A stretch of DNA of 64,000 nt from Excoecaria cochinchinensis (taxonomy: Eukaryota; Streptophyta; Magnoliopsida; Malpighiales; Euphorbiaceae): the NCBI GenBank assembly GCA_947683425.1, contig CANTUQ010000158.1:1302001-1366000 (forward strand), given 5' to 3'. The first letter of the stretch is position 1; every line of letters starts with the position of its first letter. The position numbers were made by a program, and so were the translations under genes. This document shows, in pieces, positions 33,686 through 45,470 of this stretch. The notes below the pieces were generated by a model. It was not told the DNA's origin and made no database searches. It worked only from the letters and a program-made list of their open reading frames with translations.

Positions 33686-34310
33686 CTTAAAATTCTGGGG
33701 AACTAGATCTTCACCATCTAACTCTCGGTCTTCAGGGTTCATGCCTCTTTCCACTGTCAACAAGCGAGTCATAGCTTCGAATCTCTCCTCCATTTTCCTC
33801 CACATTGCCTCATCCAGCTTGGGCAACTTTCCCTTTATTACCACCAACTCCTCTTATTCTTCCTCCAATAAGTCAACCTTAGATTTAGGAGCTTCTTTGC
33901 GCTCAACAGGTGCTAGCGCTCTAGGCTCGATTGCAAGTGGGTCAATTGCTATAGGGGGATCCTCTTTAACAACCCCTTATTCATTTTGCCCCCTAATTAG
34001 AGCAGTAGCTTATTGCCCAGCAAGTGGCGCTAGAGTAGTAGCAAGGTTTCCCATCATTGCCATCATTTTGACCTCAAACTCTTCCATTCTCCTCCCCACT
34101 TCTTCAGCAATCATTGCCCGAGTTGCATCAGACCCTCCCAATGGGTTAGCCATACTCGTTTCAGCTGATGACTCTGAGAAAAATATTTCACTGCCTTCTG
34201 AAAGAGAATCTGAACTCCGGTCTGACACTAGCTCTGGTAATCCAAAGAGTGGAATCCTTCTTAGCAGACCTTCGGGACCTCTAAACCACTTGGACAAATC
34301 TATGATGGCT
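33686..34310 (-). pseudogene. N-terminal gag fragment of element B
   Basis: Homologous to the gag start of C: DLSKWFRGPEGLLRRIPLFG, SDATRAMIAEEVGRRMEEFE, then stops (TAA at 34,010 and others), then PKLDEAMWRKMEERFEAMTR. At the presumed start (34,301-34,303, minus strand) the codon is ATA where element A has ATG. The fragment is cut at the CACTA insertion after the codons for PQNFK. Confidence 0.85.
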
Positions 34311-35068
34311 GCAGAATACACCTTGTTAGGATGATGCATGATTGAAATGCAATTCATGGCCATGCTGATGCAGCATAGATAAATACATGAAAGCAAATAG
34401 GTCCTTCCAACCTTATCTCTCCCACACACGAGGTATTGCAGTCTCTTTCCTAGGTGGACTTTATCCAAGGGTTAACAGGGAACCCATTGGACCGTATGGT
34501 GCATGGTGGAAAATCGACAGCATAACACCTCCTATCTAATGTACATATGTATGGGATTTGACCATTATATATTTAAACACCTCAATTAAATTAAAATGGG
34601 CTCATCGAGGCATGAAAGCCTTTGATGAAAGACCATTTAATTTAACTGATTTTGTCCAATATATGATGGCCCATATAACAAGCACAGTATTACAGTACAT
34701 TTCACTTAGTGGAAGTATTTATTACCATTAGATAAGCTTTGGTTAAAGATTATGATACTTTAGGGCTACCCAAGCATGGTCTCTGCTAACGGGTCTAGCT
34801 CACCACAAGCTTAACAACCGATTGGGTCTCTATTTGATATACTATAAGGTATGACGCTTGAGCTGGTTCTTATCCCTAACACTTTCCCACATTGAGTGAA
34901 TGTAGGGTCGTGCTTCGGGAATGCACCGGGGCAAAGAAAGGGTGCAAACTGGCATATATCTAAGGCTCTAACATGTATGCAATGCAATTTTTGAAAAAAG
35001 ATAGAATTTTAATTTATAAAAAACACAATTATATTATTGACTAAGACAGTTTTGGAGCAAAGTTTCAA
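34311..35068 (-). other. 5' leader of element B
   Basis: Non-coding, colinear with the leaders of A and C over most of its length (CAGTCTCTTTCCTAGG, CTACCCAAGCATG, GGTCTAGCTCA, GGGTCGTGCTTCGGGAA on the plus strand). Confidence 0.7.
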
Positions 35069-35088
35069 AGTTCCCAGTAGAGTCACCA
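35069..35088 (-). promoter_or_regulatory. Primer binding site of element B (variant)
   Basis: The minus strand reads TGGTGACTCTACTGGGAACT, one base after the LTR end. It differs from A and C at positions 4 and 10 (C to T). The same two changes are found in the U5 copy at 35,263-35,273. Confidence 0.75.
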
Positions 35089-35089
35089 C

Positions 35090-36265
35090 TGTGACGCGCG
35101 CTGGACCCGATCTATTCCCGGGGCGCCCGCTTTTAGGGCCTGAGAAGGGTTCGCATCTTTTGATCTTGGGCAATCATGAGATATTTTGGAATTCCTACCC
35201 AATAAAAACATTAGGGAAGTATATATAATCCCATGAAAGCCTTTAGGCACCTTTGATGTATTTTAGAGTCACCACCTAATTTACAAGAAATTGGGAAAGT
35301 TTGTCTAACCTCGAGGACTAAACCAGAGAAAGATTTAGAACTTTACTCTTATTAATGCCTTGGTTAATTATAAATGGATTTTTAATTTTGAAACTCCATC
35401 TCTCTTCTCACGCGATCATACATTAAAATGAAATCACAAATCAAACATTAAAGGAAAGCGATAAAATTACAAAGCAAAACATAAATGAAAAGATAAAATT
35501 GGGACAAAATACAATCCCCCAAAATAAAAAGGTATTAAAATCTGGGACGAAAATACAATCCCCCAAATAAAATCAAACAAAGCATAAATAAATAGCAAAA
35601 TCAAATGAATAAATAAACATTCATACATCGGGACGTTTATTTAAAATATGAACATTGGTTCCTTCATGCTCACTTTAGAAAATCAAAAAGTCATTTTGAT
35701 GCATTATTGGGGAAATCGGGATGAGTGATCCAATTTTGAGAAAATTAACTCTTCTTTTAAAAAATGAGTTTTTTTATTGGTTTAAATTAGGACATTGGTC
35801 TCATTTTATTAGAAAAAATCCCAATTTATTAATAAAATATTTTTATGTGACTTTTTTAATTAACGTGCATAAAATAAATAATTTTATTAAAAATTACATA
35901 ATAAAACAAATTAAAGCGAAATAATGAAAAATAAAAAAAAATGCTAAAAATGACATGTCCACCCGAAAGGTGTCTCCCAATCTCCATGGACTCCTATTTT
36001 CCATCGAAAATGCTCACACATAAAAATAAGTATTGAAATAAAAACACACGAATAAAATTGAAATCAACAATTAGATAAAAAATCAATTAAATCCATAAAA
36101 ATGAATTAAAATAAATAAATAAAATATAACGCATTATGTATGACAAATAAATTAAATTACATAATGAAATAAGTAAATAAATAAATATGTTAACATATTA
36201 ACACACATAAAATAATAATAATAATAATAATAATAACAACAACAACAACAGCAACAACAATAACA

Positions 36266-36331
<66 letters not shown>

Positions 36332-36380
36332 AATAATAATAATAATTATAATAATAATAACAATAAGCAACAATAACAAT

Positions 36381-36479
<99 letters not shown>

Positions 36480-37645
36480 GAAGATGAACAATCAAGTAAG
36501 AAAACTTAAAAAGAAATAAAATGAATAAAACATATTAAATTACCATAATAATAATATTAATAACAACAACAACAACAAAAGATGAACAATTAAATAAATA
36601 AAAAAGAACAAAATAAAATATGTTAAATATTAAATCTATTACTAAATCACATAAACACAAAAAAAAAATAATAGATCCAAAAAAATCTACATGATGACTA
36701 ATTAATTATAAACAAAAATTGTAACAAAAATTACATTAAAAATTGAACGCAGAATACTTACTCTCAGAATTTGATTTGATAAATGAAGGTAGATGATCAA
36801 TTTCTTGGTCTTGATTTATAAAAATAAGATTAGAAAAATCAAAATAAAATAAAAGAAAATTTATATGTTAAGAACAAAGAATTAATTTCTTTGTTTCAAG
36901 GAAAAATTGTTAAAAAAAGAAGAAGAAAATTCCCAAGAACAAAAAATATGTTATCTTTACCTCAAGAATTAACTTTGAAAAATTCACTTAGAATATTAGG
37001 AGAAATTGTTCTTGAAGAAGAAAGAAGAAGAAAATATTTTCTTAAGAAAAATCCCTCCCTCAAATTCTCTCTCCAAAACCCTTTTATCTCTCCCCAAAAT
37101 TGAGATTTTTTGAAGAAATTAAATAAATTTAATTCCCATTAAATCCAAAAAAAAACTGAAGAATTTTAAAGGTTTAAAGAAGAAATGATTTTAAAATTAA
37201 ATTCCACCAAAAAAATGAGTAAAAACACCATAAATTAGCCGAAAAACACCCAAAAGGGCTGCTAGGGGGTCACTAAGCGCGAAAAACGCCCATGGCGTGT
37301 GCCTACTATGCCCAAGCGAGATGCCCAGCGAGCGGGGGCACGTAACACCCTGCGCGTCACCCATCGCGCGAGCGAGCGACGCCCCGTGCACAGGCGAGCG
37401 ATGCCAACGCGCTGTGGAGGCCAATTTTTTTTAAAATAATTTTGACAAAAACACTATCATTTCTAAGCTCTTTTTTTATTTTAATATATTTAAAATAATT
37501 TTTGAAATACTTTTATTTATTTTTTAAAAGCAAACTATTTGACAAGGAAACCATCACTTCCATCCTTCTTTTTGCCTATAAATAGGCATCTAATTTCATC
37601 ATTGGGTAACTCTAATTTGGACTGCCTTGGGACCCGGTGTCTAGA
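35090..37645 (-). repeat. 5' LTR of element B
   Basis: 2,556 bp. The PBS-side end is TGTGACGCGCGCTGG on the plus strand. The other end reads GTGTCTAGA where GTGTCTACA is expected by comparison with the LTR of C, so the terminal CA has changed. It holds a GC-rich block (37,270-37,400), a long AAT/AAC microsatellite (36,208-36,477), and two diverged copies of the U5 hairpin block (about 35,183-35,215 and 35,262-35,295). The distal half shares sequence type with the LTR of C (GGCATCTAATTTCATCATTG-like U3 start). Confidence 0.85.
36208..36477. repeat. AAT/AAC trinucleotide microsatellite
   Basis: About 270 bp of almost pure AAT and AAC triplets in alternating blocks, inside the LTR of B. The long Leu/Ile/Val/Tyr ORFs on the opposite strand are only this repeat translated. 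Confidence 0.97.
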
Positions 37646-37648
37646 CTG

Positions 37649-38540
37649 TCACTAGCACAAAAATAAGCAACTTCTCTTTACCGGATACTTGTTCACGGAG
37701 GAAGAACAAGAACTTATCTCTTGCCATATTGCTCATCAAACGAACCCTTGATCCTAACCCTCAGATTGATTCCCAGAAGTTTAAGCACCTTTCGAGTAGA
37801 TTTTCCTCTTGTGTACCTCATTCTACAAAAAAAGTTAAATCATCTTTTCGTCAATAGTGGAGGAAGAATTTTATATAGATAGGAATTTTGAAAGTCTTTT
37901 CAATATCCAGCAGAAGCTGGAATCATAGCTTTCGGCTAAAAGAATGAAGGTTTTTTCTCCTCCTCAAGGAAGTTATCTACCTCGAAAAAGAATCTCTATC
38001 TCCTTTTCAGCCATCTTTCTCAAAGAAATGATGTACGTATAAGAAAATGAGCCTCCAGAACAATCGGTGATAAGGAAAAGAAAGTCTTCAGAGCGGCTGT
38101 TGGGTCTGCCAGAAAAAGAATCAACTGTCACTAGCAAGAAAAGAAGCAATTTCTCTTTATCGGATACTTATTTGCGAAGGAAGCACAAGAACTTATCTCT
38201 TGCCTTATCGCTCATCAAACAAACCCTTGATCCTAACCTCAGATTGATTCCCGGAAGTTTAGGCACCTTTCGAGTAGATTTTCCTCTTGTATACCTCATT
38301 CTACAAAAAAGTTAAATCATCTTTTTGCCAATAGTGGAAGAAGAACTTTATATAGATAGGAATTTTGAAAGTCTTTTCAATATCCAGTAGAACCTGGAAT
38401 CATAGCATTCGGCTAAAAGAATGAAGGTTTTTTCCTCCTCCTAAAGTAAGTTATCTACCTCAAAAAAGAATTTTTTATCTCCTTTTCAGCCATATTTCTC
38501 AAAGAAATGATGTATGTATAAGAAAATGAGCCTCTAGAGC
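37649..38540. repeat. Imperfect tandem duplication, 479-bp period
   Basis: TCACTAGC at 37,649 recurs at 38,128. Both copies run through the same order of phrases (GGATACTT, ACAAGAACTTATCTCTTGCC, AGATTTTCCTCTTGT, TATATAGATAGGAATTTTGA, GAAATGATGTA) to about 38,060 and 38,540. The first copy abuts the end of element B. A short ORF (38,067-38,315) spans the junction and has no recognised domain. This may be U3 of the older LTR into which B inserted. Confidence 0.85.
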
Positions 38541-41500
38541 AAAAAGAGTTGGCAGCAGTCTCTCACCAAACTCGTGGTATGGGCAGATCAACTTACGAAA
38601 GTAAACCCGCCTATATACTCTTGAGTTAGACCTCCGGACAAAACAAATCTCTAAATGGCGCTGACATCCTAAACTAAAAGATCGGGCGTCCACAGGATAA
38701 AAGCAAATCTAACTAAGACGGACTATAAAAGGCTTGGTGATCGACCCAAAGAGAGGGAGAGAGTTAGTTGGCCCTAGTGAGGAACAAAAGTATAAAAATC
38801 TCTTTTCATATTCTCTCTATTTTCACAATCAAATCATGTTTAAAGGATTTTTATGAGAGAAGAATAATTTTGGAGCAAATTGGTCACGATAGGAGGAAAA
38901 TTCTAGCAAGTGGAAGGGGAAAGAGAAAGAAACAAGCTAAATAGAAGAATTGGCTATTTTAAAAGGTATGAGAATATTTTAATTTTATTGGTATGTGCTT
39001 TCCATGAATTGAAATGAAATATATGTTATATTAAGTTGACATTGTTCCTAGAGTGTTGGTTTAGTATTACTTTGACTGAAATTTACTGAATATGCTATAA
39101 GAGATGAGTAGTTAAAATTCTGTCATAGATTAACTTGGACCAATTTTATTATAGTGGCCATATCTCGGCTTATAGATATCAAAATTAGGTGATTCTAATT
39201 GGAGATAAAACTTAGGACATAGATCTATAATTTTCATAAAGAAACCATAATTTAATTATGCCTTTAAGATCTTTGAAATTAGGCTTGAAGTTGAAGAACT
39301 ATTGCTGCCACTATTTTGGGAGAAGTTTGGATTCTTATGTGCATGCTTCATGATTTATAAGTCTAAATGGCATGATTTGTAAACCATAGGAAACTTAAGA
39401 TCAGGGAGAACAATTATTAATAATAGACTAAAGTCTAAAAAGTTTGTTTACTATGTGGAATTTGCAAGTTAAAAGGACTTAGAATTCTACCTATTGTGAA
39501 AATGATTCTATACAGGAAACTATGGAATTAAACATGATATATTCCAATCAGATTTAACCTAATGTCCGACAGGACTTTATTCATAACTCAAGTTTAATAG
39601 GATTTGCTTGTAAAATTTCGAGATTCCAATGTTTGATTCTGATAGGACTTAGCTCAAGTTTGATTTGACTTAGGTTGATTGGACATAGCTTAAGTTTGAT
39701 TTGGCTTAGATCAACTTTCTACCAATGAAAGAGTTGACAAGATTTGGTAATGAGAAACTAGATTCAATTGAATATAACTCGTAATGCCGATCTAACTTCA
39801 AATTTAAATGTGAAGCAGATTGAGAAAATTGATATGAACTTAGCTTATATATAATGGAAATTGTGTATAGGATTATTATTTATCCACTGGCATCACTGAA
39901 AACTATATGGCATGAATTTTTTGTTAATGTGATAATTATGTGACTGTAAACGAACATATATAGACATGTTATGAATTTATATAATAGTAAAAAATGAGAA
40001 TTAAGAGAGATAACAGTAGATGATTGATATGAATAAAGCTCATATAAGATAAAATTACATATGCACATGTTAAAGACATAAAAGGGTGAATATAAGAATA
40101 TATGGTTTTGTATGCTAATTAACTTCCATAAATTTAGAAGTGGAATGATTATGCAAATGTTCGATTTTATAAAGATAAGATATGTTCAGGCATCCGGTTT
40201 GGCCAACATTAAAACCCATGGTTTTTTAAAGGTACATTTTCTTGTTTGAACATGTCATTAATTTTATATGACTATTAATGTATATATGTTTATGTACATG
40301 AACATGTTATAGAAAATTACAATGAATGAGAAGATAATGAAAGAAGTATGAATATATATATATATATGTATATGTGCACATGCCTGTCACTGTAATGTGA
40401 CTCTTGAATGTTATCAAATATGTCTTGGTTATAAAAATAAGGCCTTCTAGAGTCTTAGTTGTGCGTGAATAGGCATGCCTAGAAGGGTTTTGCAGCTGCT
40501 CTTGTGACCAACATTTTAAAAATTGAGTTGACTCTGCCGGTCAAACTAGTTCAACTGCGAACTAGTAAGCAAACTGGTTTGATCCAATATGAAATCGAAA
40601 TATGCAAAAACTCGACTTAGACGGGAAAAAATCGAGTTGGATAGAATATTATTCAACCGGCTCAGACTTGGTTTCAATTAAAAAATGCGGCTTTTTTAAA
40701 AAAAAAAACTAATACAAAACCTAGATAGCAAAACCCCAAAACTAAGCTTTTAAATCAACTAAATCTTTAATTATAGATAATTGATACCAAAAAAGTACAG
40801 TTAAAGATAGAATTTTTGAGCTTAAAATGAGGAAAAAATCAAAATCCATGTCCCCCAATCAAATCCCAATACAAAAGGTAAACCTATCAATTCACAGGAG
40901 TAGAAATCAAGATTAAGAACAAAATCTAAGAAATGATAGAAACCCAAGAACCTCAGGAAGCAGGAAAAGGTGAAGCAAAAAACGATTAAAAAAAATATAA
41001 AGAATTAGAGACCCCAATTCTTGAGAGCACAGCCTTAATTTATAAACACAGAACAAAAAAAAGGGTTAAAGGATGCCACACGCAACGACAAAGAGTTTTA
41101 TCGTATGTATGCTATATCTGTATAGATGGTCAGTTAGGGTGTACTAATAGATAAATACCGATGAATCAAAAGAAGAATCAATGATGATCACAGAGAATTT
41201 TGTGAAATATAATTTGAATTACGGGTTTATCACTGTGTCAAATGAATTTATTTAAAGGCTTGTTTTTTATATTATGTGAACTTATTTAGATATTTGTTAT
41301 TTATGTTTGAACAATTTATTTGATTTTTATATTTGAAAACTTTATTTGATTTAAAATTACTATTTTTTTTATTGATATTTGATAATTAATAGGTTGTTTG
41401 AATGTATTTTTTATATACCACATTTTTTATTTTTGTAAATAATTATATTTAAAAAAAAAAGATAAAAACTCCGAATCAACCTGATCCAACCAGTTGATTT

Positions 41501-42540
41501 ATGACTCAATTGGCAGGCTGAGTCGATGCCCGATCCACTTCTGAAAACATTATTTGTGACATTATGGTGTCTCTTGCTTAAGAGACTTATGTCACTTTTA
41601 TATCTTGATATGTGCTCTGGCACTCTTGACTCTGATAATCATTTGAGGCTGTTGCCTCCTCTTTTCATACCTATTGGATATTTCTTGCTAATACTGACTA
41701 TCGGTGTCGCTTTTGCTTGTTATCCACACCTATAAGAAATAGCATGTAAAAGACAGTAAATGATTTGTTTCTATTTAGATTTGTCTTATTATCTTCCACT
41801 CTGATTGATTAACTATATCCTCATATTTAATAAATAATTTCGATAACAAAATTAAAATAAAATATGAGAATGATTATGATTCTTGTATGATTAATTAATT
41901 AAATGAAAATAAGATTGGATTTGAGAAGTCCAGTCCAATCGGTTCTAGCTCTTAATTTCGATCGGATATAGTGTCAAAAAGTGAAACAGTATAAATGTAA
42001 TGCCCCCAAAATTTCGGTTTCCAATAATAGAGTCATAATTGATTTATGACTCAATTGGCAGGCTGAGTCGATGCCCGATCCACTTCTGAAAACATTATTT
42101 GTGACATTATGGTGTCTCTTGCTTAAGAGACTTATGTCACTTTTATATCTTGATATGTGCTCTGGCACTCTTGACTCTGATAATCATTTGAGGCTGTTGC
42201 CTCCTCTTTTCATACCTATTGGATATTTCTTGCTAATACTGACTATCGGTGTCGCTTTTTCTTGTTATCCACACCTATAAGAAATAGCATGTAAAAGACA
42301 GTAAATGATTTGTTTCTATTTAGATTTGCTTATTATCTTCTGCTCTGATTGATTAACTATATCCTCATATTTAATAAATAATTTCGATAACAAAATTGAA
42401 ATAAAATATGATAATGATTATGATTCTTGTATGATTAATTAATTAAATGAAAATAAGATTGGATTTGAGAAGTCCAGTCCAATCGGTTCTAGCTCTTAAA
42501 TTTCGATCGGATATAGTGTCAAAAAGTGAAATAGTATAAA
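38541..42540 (+). mobile_element. Old Tekay-like LTR region H, fragmented
   Basis: No coding domain. A TATA-like CTATAAAAGG (38,724-38,733) is followed by pyrimidine-rich leader sequence, and the LTR palindrome AGGCATGCCTAGAAGGG (40,471-40,487) with GCAGCTG (40,492-40,498) matches other LTRs of the window. It is interrupted by the hAT-like element (40,509-41,552) and by a 545-bp tandem duplication. The LTR ends are not identifiable, so the class is by motif only. Confidence 0.45.
40509..41552. mobile_element. Non-autonomous hAT-like element
   Basis: Ends are CAACATTTTAAAAATTGAG on the left and, reversed, TAATGTTTTCAGAAGTGG on the right, a typical hAT pattern. It is flanked by CTTGTGAC (40,501-40,508) and TTTGTGAC (41,553-41,560), a 7/8 target duplication. 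Internal ends contain GGTCAAACTAGTTCAACTGC and, reversed, AACTGGTTGGATCAGGTTG. No transposase ORF, 1.04 kb. Confidence 0.65.
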
Positions 42541-42575
42541 TGTAATGCCCCAAAATTTCGGTTTCCAACAATAGT
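41494..42575. repeat. Tandem duplication, 545-bp period
   Basis: 41,494-42,030 and 42,039-42,575 are almost identical (few substitutions, one-base indels). Each copy includes the last 59 bases of the hAT-like element and ends with the first about 35 bases of the LTR beginning TGTAATGCCCC. The duplication is therefore younger than both insertions. The paired 69-codon ORFs inside are copies of one random frame. Confidence 0.95.
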
Positions 42576-43119
42576 ACTTTTCGGACCGTGAATAATGCCA
42601 CCGAGGTGAATAGTACCATTCGGATCAAAAAATTTATTACTAGACCATTGGAAAGTATAATTTATAAGGAGGTCGAAGATATAGTTTGAGGTGGAATTAA
42701 GTTTAAATGGGCCCTTAAAGGTTAGAAATAAAAATGAGTCACGGTTCGGTTTGAATAGTAATGGGATTGACCAAACATGAAAAAAAATGCTAAAAATCTC
42801 CAAAAAATTATTTGAGCATCATTGAAAATATTATAAGGGAAGTCTCAAAAGTGAAAATTTAATATTTAGGTGAGACGAAAAAATGAATTATCGGACCGAT
42901 AAAATTTCACCGAACAAGAAAAATTTACCGAAACGACATTGTTTTGACCCAAAAATTTTTGTACACCTTAGGGAATATTTTTTAGTATTTTTAGATATAT
43001 TTTCATGGAAAGATACAAAGGAAAAAAAGTATGGAGCAATAGGAAGATGACAAGTGGCAACATAATGGCCATTTGATTAAATAATGCTTTGATCAATCCC
43101 ATCCATTGGGGATACATAA

Positions 43120-43165
43120 GGGGGGGGGGGGGGGGGGGGGGGGGGGGGTGGGGGGGGGGGGGGGG
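43120..43165 (+). repeat. Poly-G tract (G29-T-G16)
   Basis: 29 G, one T, then 16 G. This is a strong potential G-quadruplex and also a typical place for assembly length error. It lies in LTR I just before a TTATAGGGGAACGG segment. Confidence 0.95.
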
Positions 43166-44395
43166 TTATAGGGGAACGGAAATACAGAATTTTGAAGAGA
43201 ATTCTTCACTTCTCTCCATCTCTCCTTGGACATTCTTCTCCCCAGTAATGGCTCCAATATTGGGTTAGGAGTATACAGTGAATGTTTACAATGTGTTTAT
43301 GATGATCACAGTGTAAAGTAGTGATGTTAACAATGAAAAGTGAGCCGAACTGGTTCAACCAGTGAACCGGACCGGTCGGACCAGTTGACTTTGGTTTGAC
43401 TAGTTTGACTGGTTTCTAAATGGATCTGTGGATCTCAAAAAAATTATCTGAAAGCATGGATTTGTTTGAAATATTATGGAGAATCAAATAGTAGTGAAAA
43501 ATAAATTTTACGGTGGGACAGAAAATAAAGTTATGAGACTGGTAAGAAATTACCGGACAGGGAAACAGTCTCCGATTAAGCTAAAGTTTTATGTGGAGGC
43601 TAAATTATATATTTTAAGAATTTTAGAATTTATTTTGAGTGAAATTGAGTTTGGAAAGTAAGAGAATTATTTTTGGTTGGAAAATGGGCTTATTAATTTA
43701 AATGGGCCTTTGGGTTGGCCCAATTGGTTGAACCAAGCCTAAGCCCACTTAAAACTCAATATAAGGCTAAAAAACAGCCAATTTCCATATTTCTCTTGAG
43801 CTCTCTCCACCCTTCTCTTGGCCGAATGGAGTATTCTCCATTTCTCCATGAATTTTTTCTTTCTTCTTCCAATTTCTCACCAAATCCAACCTTCTTAAGT
43901 AAAATCCAGCCTCTCCTTTCATTGATGATTGTCTTTAAAGCTCATTTGGAGTGGAAGAAGTGGGAAAAATCAAGTGTTCAAGGTTATGTCTCAAAAATGA
44001 GGTAAGAGATTTAAGGTTCTATAATTTTATTTAATGGTTCAAATAGGTATTTTAGGGTATATAGATGATGTTTATGTAATTATATTACAAAAAGGAAGCA
44101 ATGTTTTGAGTAGATCTTGATGTTTGAATTCGGCCACTAGAGATGATGGTGTTTCAAGGAGTTAGGCATGGAAAGCATGCTTAAGATGTGGAGAACATGA
44201 AAATAAGGTTAGTGGATACAATATCCTTCTTTTTTCATTGAAGAGGCATGATTTTAGGTTATGTTTACATTATATGTATGTGATATGTGCATGGAAAATT
44301 GAATCTAACTTAATAATCATGATTAGTGGACTTAAATAAGTGTGTAAATGTGTTTAAAATAAATTAAAATATTAGGGTATGGAAACTCTAAGTTT

Positions 44396-44811
44396 GGCCG
44401 AATTGAAACATAAGGAAAACTTAATGTATATTAGGTGTTTATGACATATAAATGGTAATTATGATGTGTATAATATGTGTAGTGTATGATTGAATGGTTA
44501 AATGAAATTAAAGTGGACTTTATGAAAATTTAATACCTTGGCCGAAATGAACAATGGGTTTATAATGCATGATTTGTGATAAATATGGCATGTAAATGAT
44601 GTTTATGATGGGTTTAACATGTAAGTGCATGATTAAGTGGTTAATTGGAACTAAAGTGAGCTTAATGAAAAATTGGTATAGCGGCCGAATTGGATACATA
44701 GGATTTTAATGTGTATTTTGATGTTTAGTGATATATTATGGCATAAAAGGATCGAATAATTATAAGTGAGTGTGTATGCAAATTTATAAGTGAAAATGAT
44801 ATCATGGCCGA
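44396..44811 (+). repeat. Degenerate about 144-bp repeats with GGCCGAAWTG
   Basis: GGCCGAA at 44,396, 44,540, 44,683 and 44,806 (spacings 144, 143 and 123), with related sequence between (AGTGCATGATTAAGTGGTTA and AGTGTATGATTGAATGGTTA). An old tandem array inside the LTR. Confidence 0.7.
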
Positions 44812-45470
44812 AATGTGTATATTGACATAATGTGAATTTTAAGTGATTTTTAATGATATATTGCCCTTAGTAGTGGTCTCGTAGAAAAATCTAGTCCAGA
44901 ATATAATTGGCTAGCCATAGGGATTCCACACCGCAGTACGAGTCGCGGCGACTCGATATTGATGGGCCAATGACGGTCTATCTCAGTGTATAGTGCATAC
45001 AGTATTTACAGTGATCAGTGCAGTGATGACCCATTGGGGTCATTCTATAGTGTAGTGGATCTATGGGGTCCACGTCTCGCGTATCCGGTCGGTAGATTTT
45101 CTACCGGGTATATACTAGGGGCATAATAGTAATTATATAATAAATTTGATTGGAATAATGATAATTGTAAAAATGAGTGAAATTGGGACTAAAATGAAAT
45201 AAATGAAAAGTTTAGGGGTAAAATGGTAAATTTACATGAATTAGGTAAAAAGTAGCAAAGTTAGGTAAAAGTGTAAATGTAAGGGTAATATGGTAATTTT
45301 GGCAAAATATGATGGTAAAGTGGTAATTTAGTGTAAAAGTGATAAATTAAGGACCTAAATGTAATTTAGTGAAATTATAAGGCTAAGAATGGAATATAAA
45401 TGAAAAGTGGAAATTAAGAATAAGTGAGGTTAAAAGTGTAAAATTAAGCATATGTAATGGCATATAGCGA

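Larger units (their letters stand above)
1..37645 (-). mobile_element. Tat-lineage Ty3 LTR retrotransposon B, fragmented host of nested insertions
   Basis: The element is read on the minus strand. Its 5' LTR is at 35,090-37,645, followed by primer site, leader and gag N-terminus (33,686-35,088), gag C-terminus (23,138-24,009), a pol remnant (about 5,040-6,063) and a 3' region (1-1,421 and 4,752-5,040). Base 1 aligns with the base about 10 nt inside the 3' LTR boundary of element A, so B's 3' LTR should lie just outside the window. The pieces join up when the solo LTR, element A and the CACTA element are removed. Protease and most of RT, RNase H and integrase are missing, and gag has stops, so B is a dead, internally deleted copy. 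Confidence 0.85.
42541..45470 (+). mobile_element. LTR I (Ty3-like), incomplete
   Basis: It starts TGTAATGCCCCAAAATTTCG. It contains a G run (43,120-43,165), a CTCTCTCCACCC-type leader (43,797-43,950), four spaced GGCCGAA repeats (44,396-44,810), a hairpin CGAGTCGC-G-GCGACTCG (44,940-44,956) and GGTAGATTTTCTACC (45,093-45,107). The 3' end cannot be placed; a gradual AT-rich tail ends near 45,470. No protein domain. Confidence 0.5.

Noticed and set aside
36152..36491. Two long hydrophobic ORFs (poly-Leu/Ile/Val, poly-Cys/Tyr)
   Set aside because: They are translations of the AAT/AAC microsatellite.
38067..38315. 82-codon basic ORF as a small gene
   Set aside because: It crosses the junction of the 479-bp duplication and is not kept as an ORF in the first copy.
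37649..38540. Mitochondrial DNA insertion
   Set aside because: Wording and composition made me consider it, but I recognise no organelle gene; left as unclassified repeat.
41526..42280. Pair of identical 69-codon ORFs as a duplicated gene
   Set aside because: Both are the same random frame inside the 545-bp duplication, overlapping a hAT end.
43330..43410. Second hAT-like element (GAACTGGTTCAACCAGTGAA)
   Set aside because: Similar internal wording to hAT ends, but no terminal pair or target duplication found.
43715..44005. 96-codon ORF as a host gene
   Set aside because: It lies in the pyrimidine-rich leader part of LTR I and has no domain or splice support.
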